From positions 1-64,000 of the forward strand of contig DCZO01000020.1 of NCBI GenBank assembly GCA_002331335.1: a DNA stretch of 64,000 nucleotides. Direction: 5' to 3'. Every line of letters starts with the position of its first letter. Positions within the stretch are counted from its first letter, which is position 1. Position numbers and translations under genes: made by a program. The DNA is from Nitrospira sp. UBA2082. Lineage in GTDB: Bacteria > Nitrospirota > Nitrospiria > Nitrospirales > Nitrospiraceae. The notes beneath the pieces are model-generated. The model worked only from the letters and a program-made list of their open reading frames with translations, was not told where the DNA came from and did not search any database. Shown one piece after another: positions 16,151 through 25,167 of this stretch.

Positions 16151-17047
16151 GTGTGCCGGGTCATTGTCGCGGTCTTTGGTTGCATGACGATTCACCTGGC
16201 GGTCTCTCCGGTTCAGGCTGAAATCAGAACCATCAGCGCGCAGGGAGAATATCGCATGGGTCCTCGCGATACGAAGGACGATGCTGTCCGGCTTGCCACC
16301 GAATCGGCCAAACGGCATGCGCTAGAACAGGTTGCCACCTATCTGGAGAGTGTGACGGTTGTAAACGCGATGGATGTCACCAAAGACGAAATCCGTACCT
16401 ACACGGCCGGTTCAGTGATGGTGCTGGATCAACACACAACGACGATGCGAGCTGGTGACACGATGGTGGTACACGTGCATCTCCTGACGCAAATCGATAC
16501 GGAAGAAGCCGCCCAGGCGATTGTGGCACTAAGGGAGAATGAGGACGCGCGGTCGCAATTGGCGGCATTAAAGCGAGACCATGAGCGGCTGCAGCGGGAG
16601 CTGAGTGCGGCGAACCGGGCAATGGCCGATGCGGCCGCGTCGGACCACACGATGCAGTTGACGCGGCAGAGGCGGGAGATTCTCCACCGTGTGCAGTCGA
16701 ATGCGATGGTGTCGCAAGCCTGGACGGATTGGGCAGTGGTCGCCCAATCGAATGGCGCCCGGATGCAGGCCGATCTTGCGCTCGTATATGCACTGCTTCA
16801 GATGGCGCGCGATCTGTATCCGGCCAGCCCGCATGTGGCGGCCGCGGAAAAAACGATGAAAGATAGACAGCCGCCGGTTCCACCGCAACCGCCGCAACCG
16901 GGGACCGCACGGGCCCGGATGCCGAGGCACGAGATCGTGCCGTCGCCCGATTCAGGAGCGGTACCGCGCACGTTAAACGAGATTACCTACAGAACGCCGG
17001 CGGGTCCGTTCCCCAACGGCCAGGAACAGGATCGTAAAGGAGAATGA
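16151..17047 (+). CDS. Exported LPP20-like protein with coiled coil
   Basis: 298 residues if it starts at GTG 16151, which has a strong AAGGGGGG eight bases upstream and begins a compact signal peptide ending in SPVQA. An ATG at 16100 is the alternative. The first mature domain (AQGEYRMGPRDTKDDAVRLATESAKRHALEQ) resembles LPP20/FlgT-type N-terminal domains of envelope proteins. It is followed by a coiled coil (residues ~140-185: RENEDARSQLAALKRDHERL), a helical region and a Pro-rich tail. Periplasmic or outer-membrane associated. The stop overlaps the start of the next gene (TGATG), so the two are coupled. Confidence 0.7.
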   Translation: MCRVIVAVFGCMTIHLAVSPVQAEIRTISAQGEYRMGPRDTKDDAVRLATESAKRHALEQVATYLESVTVVNAMDVTKDEIRTYTAGSVMVLDQHTTTMRAGDTMVVHVHLLTQIDTEEAAQAIVALRENEDARSQLAALKRDHERLQRELSAANRAMADAAASDHTMQLTRQRREILHRVQSNAMVSQAWTDWAVVAQSNGARMQADLALVYALLQMARDLYPASPHVAAAEKTMKDRQPPVPPQPPQPGTARARMPRHEIVPSPDSGAVPRTLNEITYRTPAGPFPNGQEQDRKGE

Positions 17048-17541
17048 TGGCGAGGACAGGAGTTCGGCTCGTCATAACGGCAGCTTGTCTTTGGAGTCTT
17101 TCCACCGTTCCAACCGTGCAACCGGAGCCGGCTGAATCAGGCGGGGTTGTTCGTCTGAGCGGCGAAACGAGCCAAGGACCGTATCGTTCCGACCAATATT
17201 GGATCGGCACAGGCCGGGGTGATTTGAGTAAGGGACACGTCGTCTGTCAGCGCGTTGCGGAGCTGGCAGCCCGGGCCGATCTGGCTAAACAGATTCGGGT
17301 GTTAATAAAGGAACATCTGGTCGATCGCACTCGTGAACGGACGGGGAAAGAGGCTGAACAGGATATCGAATTGACGCGAGAGGAAATCGTTCAGGAATAT
17401 CTCCAAGATGTGAAGATGGTCGATCGCCGGATTGATGAAGAGCGCAAAATCTGCACGGCTACCGCGATCATGGCGAGGAACCGGATTCCACTAAAACCGG
17501 ATTCTACGACTGCTGAAATCATCTCTCCAGGTATCCGCTGA
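17047..17541 (+). CDS. Small exported LPP20-like protein
   Basis: 164 residues. Signal-like N-terminus (VRLVITAACLWSLSTVPTV), then YWIGTGRGDLSKGHVVCQRVAELAARADLAKQI, which is the LPP20-type pattern of a (G)-x-G strand followed by an A-rich helix. The rest is charged and helical with conserved ELTREEIVQEYLQDVKMVDRR. AAAGGAGA ends four bases before the ATG at 17047; an adjacent ATG at 17044 is also possible. It is translationally coupled to the upstream LPP20-like gene, suggesting the two products act together at the envelope. Confidence 0.7.
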   Translation: MARTGVRLVITAACLWSLSTVPTVQPEPAESGGVVRLSGETSQGPYRSDQYWIGTGRGDLSKGHVVCQRVAELAARADLAKQIRVLIKEHLVDRTRERTGKEAEQDIELTREEIVQEYLQDVKMVDRRIDEERKICTATAIMARNRIPLKPDSTTAEIISPGIR

Positions 17542-17608
17542 CTCCCCGGTTTCCGGCCACAAAAGAATGGGGCGGAGAACACAGATTGATGTTCCCCGCC
17601 CCCACATC

Positions 17609-17641
17609 GTCGTACGCTTGCCCGAGCGCAAGCGTACGATG
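17609..17641. terminator. Bidirectional hairpin between convergent genes
   Basis: CGTACGCTTGC (17611-17621) and GCAAGCGTACG (17628-17638) pair perfectly around a 6-base loop, extending further by T-A, G-T and C-G pairs. It sits between the stops of the small LPP20-like gene and the DUF1566 gene, so it probably ends transcription from both sides. A second, imperfect GC stem lies at about 17568-17602. Confidence 0.65.
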
Positions 17642-17645
17642 CCGA

Positions 17646-18209
17646 TTACTGCTGCTCGCTTACATCCACTTCGGCGGTCCGGACACACCAGGTGCGCGCT
17701 TTACCGGTCTTCTGGTCTGCGAGTTTGGTACGGCCGTTCGAGAAAAACACGTACCACGGCGGAGCCGCGTATTGCGGATTCGGCGGGGCTCCCCAATAGT
17801 TGGCGGACTGTACATTCGTAAAGGGATGGCCGGCTCGTAGTGTCGGGCCGGGAGGAGCCACCCCTGGATCGACGAGACTCGCCAGCTCATGCACCGAGGG
17901 GAGCCGCCATCCTTTCCGTCCTCCGGCTGCGAGGTTGAGGCAATGTTCCTGTGCGCCGGCCCAATCCACCGGATCCTTCCCAGGCGACAGTTCCCACACC
18001 AACCCGGTCTCCTTGTCAAAGACCGCTTCGTTTTTCCAATCCGACAATACGACGAATTGCGGAGTGGATACGAACTGCGGTTCCCAGGCCGGTTGGGTAT
18101 TGGCTGGTCCGCTCAACGAGGCCGCTTGCGCCGGGCCGGTGGCTAGCAGGCATAGTCCCGCGGCGACCAGTCCGAAAAATCCACTCGCCATGAACTGTCG
18201 TCTCTGCAT
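17646..18209 (-). CDS. Secreted DUF1566 (Lcl C-terminal-like) protein
   Basis: 187 residues from ATG 18209, which follows GAGGAGG. MQRRQFMASGFFGLVAAG gives a signal peptide, cleaved near GPAQAASL. The domain has the family marks FDKETGLVWELSP, WAGAQEHCLNLAAGGRKGWRLPSVHELASLVD, a YWG strand and a late WCVR. In other bacteria this fold occurs in collagen-like adhesins and many periplasmic proteins; here no collagen repeats are present. Two Cys (EHC and TWCV) probably form a disulfide. Confidence 0.8.
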   Translation of the reverse strand: MQRRQFMASGFFGLVAAGLCLLATGPAQAASLSGPANTQPAWEPQFVSTPQFVVLSDWKNEAVFDKETGLVWELSPGKDPVDWAGAQEHCLNLAAGGRKGWRLPSVHELASLVDPGVAPPGPTLRAGHPFTNVQSANYWGAPPNPQYAAPPWYVFFSNGRTKLADQKTGKARTWCVRTAEVDVSEQQ

Positions 18210-18764
18210 GGTGCTTCCTCCTCGTGGTGGTGGTTGGATCATCTATCCGGTGATAACGCGTGCGGCACAACTGTTCCTGTTTGCAACATGATCATACAGG
18301 GCCCATTCACGGTCCGACGAAGAAACGTATGGTAATGAGAAGGAGTGTAGGACTGTATCGCCCATCGGGGGAATCGGGGCACCATCACTGGCCTCCCTGT
18401 CGATGAGTGGCCTGCCGATTGTCCTGACGCAGGAAGATCAGCGTCAGGTACACGACAGTGCTGCGATCTGAGGGCGTTCAAGCAACCCTGTGGAATTGCC
18501 AGGCCCTCCACCCCCAGCCGTGTCTGCCGTTGAGCAGCTCCACGGACATGGAGACGAGGGCGGTACTCTAGGGCGCGTTAGCCTCGCTTGTCAATACCTG
18601 TGCGGAGACAATGTGTCTGCTGTGATAAGGCGTCACTGCAGTACGGGTGGTCCGGATTGGATCAAGCCGATCACTGCAAGTCTTCAATTTATCAATGAAA
18701 TTCACTCTCGGCAACCGATCCTCATTGCGCCAGGTACCGGCTTTCAGGTAAGAAAACCCTCTCC
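18210..18764. other. Intergenic region between divergent genes
   Basis: 555 bp without a supported gene. Open frames on both strands here lack a ribosome-binding site, a domain or a plausible composition. It must hold the promoters of the DUF1566 gene (minus) and the alpha/beta-hydrolase-like gene (plus), but I see no unambiguous -35/-10 pair. Confidence 0.4.
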
Positions 18765-20033
18765 ATGCCCACCGAGAATAATTTTCAGCACGACGAACTG
18801 TCGCGAAAGAATCCCGGGGATCGTTTGTCTACAGCCGAACTGATGCCGGGGGCACAGGCGGAGTCTCCTGCGTGGTTCGACGCTATGGCGCAGTGTGGGA
18901 CAAAGCTTTCAGAAGCCGGCGTTCGGGGCATTGTGTTTCTTCATGGATCGATTCATAGCACCGACGTGTTCGGCATCCAGCGGTTGGACGAAGTCGGTGG
19001 CTTGAAGCGCGGCTATTCGCGCGGCGTGTCCGGGCTGGATGCCTTGCTGTCGCTCATGCGAGATGGAGAGAACGGGATTCCCGCGTTTCCTCACGGCCTG
19101 ACACCGCCGTTTCAGAATGACGATGCCACGTGGACATCACTCGATCAGCGGCTTGGCGATGCGGGCAATTTCACGGAGAGATATGTCACGCTGGCTGAAC
19201 ACGCGCTCAACAAGCACGGTGCTCAGCCGATCATCTGCAGCCGACTGCTATGGGCGTCGGAGCACCATCATCTTGGCCGGGCCGCCGCCGCCGTCCGGTT
19301 GCTCGCCGATCTCCACGGACTGTGTGAGCGACAGGTGCTCGGCACGGGAGACCGGATTCTCGTGCAGGCCCACGGGCAGGCCGGGCTGATCCTCGCGTTA
19401 GCCTCGAATCTGCTGTGCCCCAGTCCCATCACAGGGAGACCGAAGTTGCTGGGCATCCTGGCTGCCTACGCGCGCGAAACAGGTCAGGCTGACCTGGCCG
19501 CTATCATTACACGGATCGAACCGTTGCTCGGATCTGCGACCCGGCTGAACGGTGTCGTGCTGGATATGGTCACGTTCGGGACGCCGGTCCGGTACGGATG
19601 GGACCCCTCCGGCATCGGCACAGTACTGCATGTGGTGAATCACAGAAACCTCAGGACCGACGGGAAAACGTGGTTGGCCAAAATGGAGTTGCCGCAAATT
19701 ACGATGGAAATGCCGGTCGCGTGGGGCGGCGACTATGTCCAGGAATTGGCCGTGGCCGGCAGCGATGCCCTTCCGGCGACTGATGCGGCCAAGGCGGCGA
19801 ACAAGGCGATCTGGGAAATGGTCGAGCCCTACGATGGATTCGAGCGGTGGCTGGAATGCGCCCGCCGCGCCGTGCGTTTCCCCAGCGAGGGCCGTTGCCT
19901 CCTGGTCGACTATAAAGACTGCACCGGGTCCACCGACGTCCGCGACCACTACTATGGCCACGCCGCTTACACCCGCCTGAATGCCCTGCTGTTCAATACC
20001 ACCGAAATCGTCCGCTGTTTGTATTCGGCGTGA
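18765..20033 (+). CDS. Conserved hypothetical protein, alpha/beta-hydrolase-like
   Basis: 422 residues, no signal peptide. RGIVFLHGSIHSTDVFG resembles the HG oxyanion strand of alpha/beta hydrolases; ILVQAHGQAGLILALASNLL lies where the nucleophile elbow (GxSxG) is expected but reads H-G-Q-A-G without Ser; and a late His in DHYYGHAAY could be the catalytic histidine. Between them are an Asp-bearing strand (VVLDMVTFGTPVRYG), as in lipases and PGAP1-like proteins, and YDGFERWLECARRAV. The fold assignment is inference and the reaction is unknown. It stands upstream of a lipid-catabolism block. Confidence 0.55.
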   Translation: MPTENNFQHDELSRKNPGDRLSTAELMPGAQAESPAWFDAMAQCGTKLSEAGVRGIVFLHGSIHSTDVFGIQRLDEVGGLKRGYSRGVSGLDALLSLMRDGENGIPAFPHGLTPPFQNDDATWTSLDQRLGDAGNFTERYVTLAEHALNKHGAQPIICSRLLWASEHHHLGRAAAAVRLLADLHGLCERQVLGTGDRILVQAHGQAGLILALASNLLCPSPITGRPKLLGILAAYARETGQADLAAIITRIEPLLGSATRLNGVVLDMVTFGTPVRYGWDPSGIGTVLHVVNHRNLRTDGKTWLAKMELPQITMEMPVAWGGDYVQELAVAGSDALPATDAAKAANKAIWEMVEPYDGFERWLECARRAVRFPSEGRCLLVDYKDCTGSTDVRDHYYGHAAYTRLNALLFNTTEIVRCLYSA

Positions 20034-20121
20034 TCGTGTTCTGTGACCACCTGCAGCGGGAGTGTGATGAAGTGCGGTGTGCTGTTTGTCTCAGACGGTC
20101 GCGTAAGTAGGACCCGAATGA

Positions 20122-20844
20122 TTACCCGTGCGGAATGCGATCGGGAAAGTTCGAGATCACGCCATCGACACCGAGGCAGATGGCGCGCTGGATGTCGGCC
20201 GCCCGGTTTGGGGTATAGACGAACACATGGAGCTTCGCGCGGTGGAACGATTCGACGAGGCGGTGCGTGGCTTTGCTGTGGCGAAGACCGACGTGGGAGG
20301 GAGCGTATTTCATCGCGCGGGCGACGGAGGCGGGGGGGAACCTATCAAATAGGACCATCAGCGAGGCGGCTGGATCGGCCACCCGAACGTGAGTCAGTTC
20401 GTCGTGCAGGAACGAAGCGTAGAGGAGGGGGCCTGTGAAGCTTGTGCGACGGACGGTTTCGACCGTCTGTTGGGCAATGTTCCGGGCCTTGAGTTCCAAC
20501 ATCATCCCCGTTCGTCCGGAAGCCGTCTCCAGCGCTTCCTCCAGTGTGGGAATCCCTGTGCCGTTGCCCGCATCCAGCCGCTTCACTTCCTGGAGCGATA
20601 GCCGGCTGATTCGTCCTCTTCCATCGGTCGTTCGATTCACTGTGGCGTCGTGCAGGGCTACGAGCACGCCGTCGGCCGTACGGCGCAGATCGATTTCCAC
20701 GAACTCGACCCCACAGGCGATGCCCGCATGAATCGCCGCCAATGTATTTTCCGGGGCGTGGCCGGCTGCTCCACGATGGCCGACTCGTATCACCCTAGGG
20801 GCGCAGTGTCTCGGACTCCGGTCTTTCGATTCAGGGCCGCTCAT
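20122..20844 (-). CDS. Glycerophosphodiester phosphodiesterase
   Basis: Hydrolyses glycerophosphodiesters to sn-glycerol 3-phosphate and an alcohol. 240 residues from ATG 20844. Signature motifs: VGHRGAAGHAPENT (catalytic His, metal-site Glu), EIDLRRTADGVLVALHD (Glu/Asp ligands and second catalytic His) and MMLELK; the TIM-barrel end is VDGVISNFPDR. No signal peptide, so cytoplasmic, like UgpQ. The start overlaps the end of the patatin gene by 14 bases and follows an AGGA, so it is translated from the same mRNA as the phospholipase whose products it would finish. Confidence 0.9.
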   Translation of the reverse strand: MSGPESKDRSPRHCAPRVIRVGHRGAAGHAPENTLAAIHAGIACGVEFVEIDLRRTADGVLVALHDATVNRTTDGRGRISRLSLQEVKRLDAGNGTGIPTLEEALETASGRTGMMLELKARNIAQQTVETVRRTSFTGPLLYASFLHDELTHVRVADPAASLMVLFDRFPPASVARAMKYAPSHVGLRHSKATHRLVESFHRAKLHVFVYTPNRAADIQRAICLGVDGVISNFPDRIPHG

Positions 20845-22099
20845 GATCCTGCATGTCCGGGTTGGGCGTGCAAAACGGCGGTGAGTGAATCGGCGGCGAG
20901 AATCGGAGGTTGTGGCTGTCCAAATTCGCAAGGTAGTCCTTCATGCGCCGGCCTTCCGTGGTTTTTACCCACTCGATCACTTTCTTATCGATCTCCAGGA
21001 GGCCGAGCCCGGGGGGGATTTCGTCAGGCTGGACAATGAACAGGTTGATCCCCCGCTCTTTGGCCTGCGCCTGCGCTTCCTTGACGCGGTAATGAATATA
21101 GCGCTCATTCAAACGGGAGAGGCCGTTCAAGTCCAGCAGATCCCGCAGGGGATGCGGCTCAATCCGGAGGCTCTGTTTTGGAACATTGAGGAAAAAGAAG
21201 ATGGTGTCGCATCCCAAGCCGAAGGCTTCGTCGATCGGCAGGGGGTGGGCGAGATCGGCATCGAGATAGCGTGACCCGTCGATTTCCACCAATTCAAACA
21301 GTGGATACAGGGCCATGGAGGCGCGAATCCGCTTCAGAAAGAGATCCTGCTTGGCCTTCCGGCTGCGCAGATCCTCGCTTCCGTCCATCGCAAGATCCGG
21401 ATCTTTGTTCGAAAAGATCACCGTCGCGCCGTTCTCGTACCGTTCGGCAAGAATGTGCCAGACAATAGGACTGTCGAGCACTTTCTGCACGTCGATCTGC
21501 TCGCTGAGCCTGGCCAAGAGAGGAAATGGATCGAGAAACGCTTTCAGGCGCTTAAGCTCGAAATACTTGTCGATCTCATCGAACGTCTCTTGAATTTCAG
21601 GCGCCTGCGCGAGCCGTCGAAAGGATTTGGGCTGGGACTCGAACATGTCCATCAGCCGAAACACAAAGCTGACGGCGCGCCCCGCCACGCGAAACGGCAT
21701 GCGGACGCACAGAGAAATCACCAAGGGCAGGAAATTGACGGCCCTCCTCAGATCGCGCAGAATCGATCGATTCGGACCCCAATCTTTCGTCGCTTCCGGG
21801 ACGACACCAACGAAATGCGTCAGTTTGTCACGGATGAACGGATGCAGCTCATAGATCGCTTCCGAGGAGGTGATATAGTTTCCCCAGATGCGCAGTGTTT
21901 TCTCCGCTCCGGCGATTCCAGGACTTTCCACGAACCCGAGGGCGTTGCACGTGCCTGCCGAGGCACTCATGATATGGGAGGGGACGAAGCCGGCCCGGAC
22001 CAATTCTGTAGCGGCGACTGCTTGGAAGACGGCCTTGCATCCGCCTCCGCAGAAGACGAACAGAATCTTGCCGTATTTATTCGATACGGTGGTAGACAT
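20831..22099 (-). CDS. Patatin-like phospholipase
   Basis: 422 residues from ATG 22099. FVFCGGGCKAVFQAVA is the glycine-rich oxyanion loop, SASAGTCNAL the GxSxG-type nucleophile elbow (reading S-A-S-A-G), and YLDADLAHPLP the Asp of the Ser-Asp dyad. The protein cleaves acyl esters of phospholipids or acylglycerols; the middle helical segment (MPFRVAGRAVSFVFRL) suggests membrane association. Translationally linked with the GDPD gene. Divergent from lhgO across an 80-bp gap. Confidence 0.85.
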   Translation of the reverse strand: MSTTVSNKYGKILFVFCGGGCKAVFQAVAATELVRAGFVPSHIMSASAGTCNALGFVESPGIAGAEKTLRIWGNYITSSEAIYELHPFIRDKLTHFVGVVPEATKDWGPNRSILRDLRRAVNFLPLVISLCVRMPFRVAGRAVSFVFRLMDMFESQPKSFRRLAQAPEIQETFDEIDKYFELKRLKAFLDPFPLLARLSEQIDVQKVLDSPIVWHILAERYENGATVIFSNKDPDLAMDGSEDLRSRKAKQDLFLKRIRASMALYPLFELVEIDGSRYLDADLAHPLPIDEAFGLGCDTIFFFLNVPKQSLRIEPHPLRDLLDLNGLSRLNERYIHYRVKEAQAQAKERGINLFIVQPDEIPPGLGLLEIDKKVIEWVKTTEGRRMKDYLANLDSHNLRFSPPIHSPPFCTPNPDMQDHERP

Positions 22100-22179
22100 G
22101 GGGGTGTTCCGAGGCGACGGTGTGGTCACGTCTTTCGGGATCTCCGGGACGATGTTTCCAGACCGCGGGGTACGATCCG

Positions 22180-23328
22180 ATGAATACGTATGATGTCTGC
22201 ATCGTGGGCGCCGGTGTCGTCGGCTGCGCGATTGCCAGAGAACTCATGGGCCGGTGCCGGCCTGCGCCGATCCGCCTGCTGGTCCTCGAACAGCATGCGC
22301 GTCCGGGGGAAGAAACCAGCGGACGCAACAGCGGGGTGCTCCACAGCGGCATCCACGAAGCTCCCTTTTCGCTGAAAGCACGGCTGGCCCATGAAGGCTG
22401 CCGGTCGGCGGCAGCATACGCGCTGGAGCGCGGCATCCCGCTGCTCAGAACCGGGATGCTCATCGTCGTGTCGAAAGAGGATATCCGGCGCGGCCTCTGG
22501 CGAGAAGTTGCGATGCTGCGGCGGTTGTGGGTCAACGCCTGGAGGACAAATACACGGGTGCGGTTCATGACCCCCTCCGCCGTACGGGAGTGGGAGCCGC
22601 AGGTGCGCGCCAGCTGCGGCCTTGCGATTCCGGATGTCTCCGTCATAGATTCCCAGGCCTTCGTGCAGTCGCTTCGGACTGATGCGGAAGTTACCGGCGT
22701 CGAGTTTGCCTTCGATCATCGGGTCTTGGCCGTCGAAGAGGCCGGCGGCTCGTATCTTGTCTCCACCGATCATCAAACGATTCGGGTTGCCTGCCTGATC
22801 AATGCGGCCGGACTCTATGCCGATGAGATTGCCTCTCTCGCGCTACGCCACCATAAATATACCATCCGTCCGCTGCGGGGCGAGTACTATGAAGTGATGA
22901 CGTCTGAAAAAGCATGTCGGGTTGGACGCCCGGTCTATCCTGCGTTGCCTCCTGGGGCGACCGGCAAGGGGATTCATTTAAGCCCCCGTCCGAATGGAAG
23001 GTTGTACATAGGGCCGAACGAAGTGGCTGTCCAAGACAAGGCGAATTACACGTCGAACAAGACACCGCCTAGTTTGTTCGCCGAGGCTGTGCAACAATTC
23101 CTTCCGGCATTGGATGAACGAGATCTGTCGTGGGCCTATTCCGGCATCAGGCCGCGCGTTGAAACGACCAGCCGGTCCAAGAGCGACTTTATCGTCTCGG
23201 TCGATCGAGAAGACCCCCTCTTGGTCGATCTGATCGGTATTGAATCACCCGGCCTCTCCGCCGCGATGGCGCTCGCTCGGCATGTGTGCGATCTGCCGTC
23301 TCTTCAAAAACGCTTCCCGTCCGGCTGA
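22180..23328 (+). CDS. lhgO: L-2-hydroxyglutarate oxidase
   Basis: FAD enzyme oxidising L-2-hydroxyglutarate to 2-oxoglutarate with electrons passed to the membrane. 382 residues. MNTYDVCIVGAGVVGCAIARELM is the dinucleotide-binding motif; the family signature TSGRNSGVLHSGIHEA follows, and the C-terminal FAD contact is in WAYSGIRPR and IGIESPGLSAAMALA. ATG at 22180 was chosen since upstream in-frame codons are not conserved. Plus strand, divergent from the patatin gene; its stop lies 15 bases from the convergent acyl-CoA ligase gene. Confidence 0.88.
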   Translation: MNTYDVCIVGAGVVGCAIARELMGRCRPAPIRLLVLEQHARPGEETSGRNSGVLHSGIHEAPFSLKARLAHEGCRSAAAYALERGIPLLRTGMLIVVSKEDIRRGLWREVAMLRRLWVNAWRTNTRVRFMTPSAVREWEPQVRASCGLAIPDVSVIDSQAFVQSLRTDAEVTGVEFAFDHRVLAVEEAGGSYLVSTDHQTIRVACLINAAGLYADEIASLALRHHKYTIRPLRGEYYEVMTSEKACRVGRPVYPALPPGATGKGIHLSPRPNGRLYIGPNEVAVQDKANYTSNKTPPSLFAEAVQQFLPALDERDLSWAYSGIRPRVETTSRSKSDFIVSVDREDPLLVDLIGIESPGLSAAMALARHVCDLPSLQKRFPSG

Positions 23329-23343
23329 GGCTGTCCTGTTGGC

Positions 23344-25017
23344 TCACGGGACTGAAGAAGGTTGCAATGGATCCTGTGCCGCGTCCTCAACCCGTAGCAC
23401 TCTGTGCAAGGTTTTTCCTAGGACCGATCTGGGAAGCTCCGAGCGGAACTCGAACTTCTTGGGCACTTTGTACGAGGCCAGATAGCGCCGGCAGTGGCTA
23501 AGGAGATCATCAATGGAGATAGATTCGGGTGAGGCGACGACGAAGGCCTTGATCGATTCGCTTCCGTCCTCGTGCCGCACACCGATGACGGCCGCATCGC
23601 TCACCTGGGGGTGCAGCGTGAGCACATGCTCGATCTCGGAGGGATACACGTTGAACCCGGAAGAGGACAGGATCATGTTTTTCTTGCGGTCCACGATGTA
23701 GAAGAAACCGTCTTGATCGACACGCGCGATGTCGCCGGTCGCCAGCCACCCGCCCGGCTTCAGCACCTTTGCCGTTTCGACAGGGTTGTTCCAGTAGCCG
23801 TCCATCACTTGGGGGCCGCGCACCCACAGCTCGCCCACTTCCCCTACCGGCACCTCCCGGCCCTCCTCATCGACGATTTGCACCTCCGTGTTGGCGATGG
23901 GCAGGCCGATGGAGCGTTTGACAGAAAGGCCCCGGGCAATATTGCAGTGCGTGACCGGTGAGGCTTCGGAGAGGCCATACCCTTCGATAATCAAGTGGCC
24001 GGTCTTTTCTTTGAATCGTTTCAGGAGATCGAACGAAAGGGCGGCACCCCCGGAAATCACGAACTTCGCGTCCTTCAAGTCGTCCGCGTCACATTCTTCG
24101 AGCAGCTTCTGAACGAGCGCGGGTACCAGGGTGATGACGGTCGGCTGTTTCTTGCGCAGCAGCGACAGCAGTACCTGGACATTGCGCGGGTCGGGAACCA
24201 GCACCATGCAGCCCCCGACGGCCAGACAGATGTTTTGCGTGACTGTCATGCCAAAGACGTGAAAGAGCGGCAGTGCGGCCAGAAAGCTTTCCACCCGCTC
24301 GGCCGGGGAAAACCAGCTGACGAGTTGCCGGACATTGGCCGTCAGGTTGCGATGGCGCAGTTCCGCTCCTTTGGAGACTCCGGTGGTGCCGCCGGTGTAT
24401 TGCAGCACCGCGATGTCGTCCGGGGTCACAACCGGGAGCTGATCCGGCGGCACAGGTGCGGCGTGGTCCAACACGTCGTGAAAGAACAGCGTCCGGTCAC
24501 TGGAGGGAATCTCGACCGGCGGCTGCTTCTGCCTGTGCAGGTAGAGATATTTGACCAGCGTCGTCATGAAATCGGTGATGCGGGTCACGATGATCAGGTC
24601 GAGGTCAAGGTGGCGGATTTTCTGGTGCATCATGTCGAGCACGACGATGGCCCGCGCCCCCGCGTCTCGAAGCTGGTGGGACAGCTCATGTTCTGTGTAG
24701 GTCGGGTTGCAGGGTACGACGATGCCCCCGGCCCGGACGATACCGAAATAAGCGATGACGGCTTGTGGCGCATTCGGGAGGCAGAGGGCGACGCGGTCTC
24801 CCTTACGGATGCCCAGGGCGGCAAGGCCGCCGGCGAAGCGCTCGATAAGGGAAAGGCAGTCGCGGTAGGAGAGGGTTTTCCCAAAGAAGTACAGGGCCGG
24901 CCGACGCGCAAACCGCTGCGCGCTTCTGGAGAACATCGTCAAGAGGGTCTCAGGAGGCAGTGAGAGCTCGTGGGGAGTTCCTTCAGGATAATGGAGGAAC
25001 CACGGGTGTTTAGACAT
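23344..25017 (-). CDS. fadD: Long-chain acyl-CoA synthetase
   Basis: Activates fatty acids to acyl-CoA through an acyl-adenylate. 557 residues. The AMP-binding P-loop is YTGGTTGVSKGAELRHRN, the linker motif GYGLSEASPVTHCN, the fatty-acid signature TGDIARVDQDGFFYIVDRKKNMILSSSGFNVYPSEIE, and the C-terminal catalytic Lys lies in LGKTLHRVLR. Opens with a short hydrophilic lead before the first domain. Minus strand, separated from the fadJ-type gene by a 125-bp repeat element, so cotranscription with fadJ/fadI is possible but the repeat could modulate it. Confidence 0.92.
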   Translation of the reverse strand: MSKHPWFLHYPEGTPHELSLPPETLLTMFSRSAQRFARRPALYFFGKTLSYRDCLSLIERFAGGLAALGIRKGDRVALCLPNAPQAVIAYFGIVRAGGIVVPCNPTYTEHELSHQLRDAGARAIVVLDMMHQKIRHLDLDLIIVTRITDFMTTLVKYLYLHRQKQPPVEIPSSDRTLFFHDVLDHAAPVPPDQLPVVTPDDIAVLQYTGGTTGVSKGAELRHRNLTANVRQLVSWFSPAERVESFLAALPLFHVFGMTVTQNICLAVGGCMVLVPDPRNVQVLLSLLRKKQPTVITLVPALVQKLLEECDADDLKDAKFVISGGAALSFDLLKRFKEKTGHLIIEGYGLSEASPVTHCNIARGLSVKRSIGLPIANTEVQIVDEEGREVPVGEVGELWVRGPQVMDGYWNNPVETAKVLKPGGWLATGDIARVDQDGFFYIVDRKKNMILSSSGFNVYPSEIEHVLTLHPQVSDAAVIGVRHEDGSESIKAFVVASPESISIDDLLSHCRRYLASYKVPKKFEFRSELPRSVLGKTLHRVLRVEDAAQDPLQPSSVP

Positions 25018-25036
25018 GTGACGGGTTCTCCCTTAA

Positions 25037-25161
25037 CAGGATGCTGAAAAATTCCACCAACATCGTTCTCGCATCGCTCAAAGGCTCGATGTACAGAGGG
25101 CCAAAGAGAGGTGCCTATCCGCTCGCTGCGGCCTTGCTGGATGGTCTTTTTGAGCATCCTG
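25037..25161. repeat. Palindrome-ended interspersed element
   Basis: 125 bp bounded by imperfect inverted ends: caggatgctgaaaaa at 25037-25051 and ctttttgagcatcctg at 25146-25161, which is its near reverse complement. The interior includes the words cgttctcgcatcgctc and gctgcggccttgctgga. I associate this structure with short non-coding repeats scattered through Nitrospira genomes; that link is from memory. No coding capacity. It fills the space between the fadJ-type gene and fadD. Confidence 0.65.
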
Positions 25162-25167
25162 CGAGCG

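Noticed and set aside
18239..18511. 90-codon minus-strand frame in the intergenic region
   Set aside because: No ribosome-binding site or domain; composition mixed.
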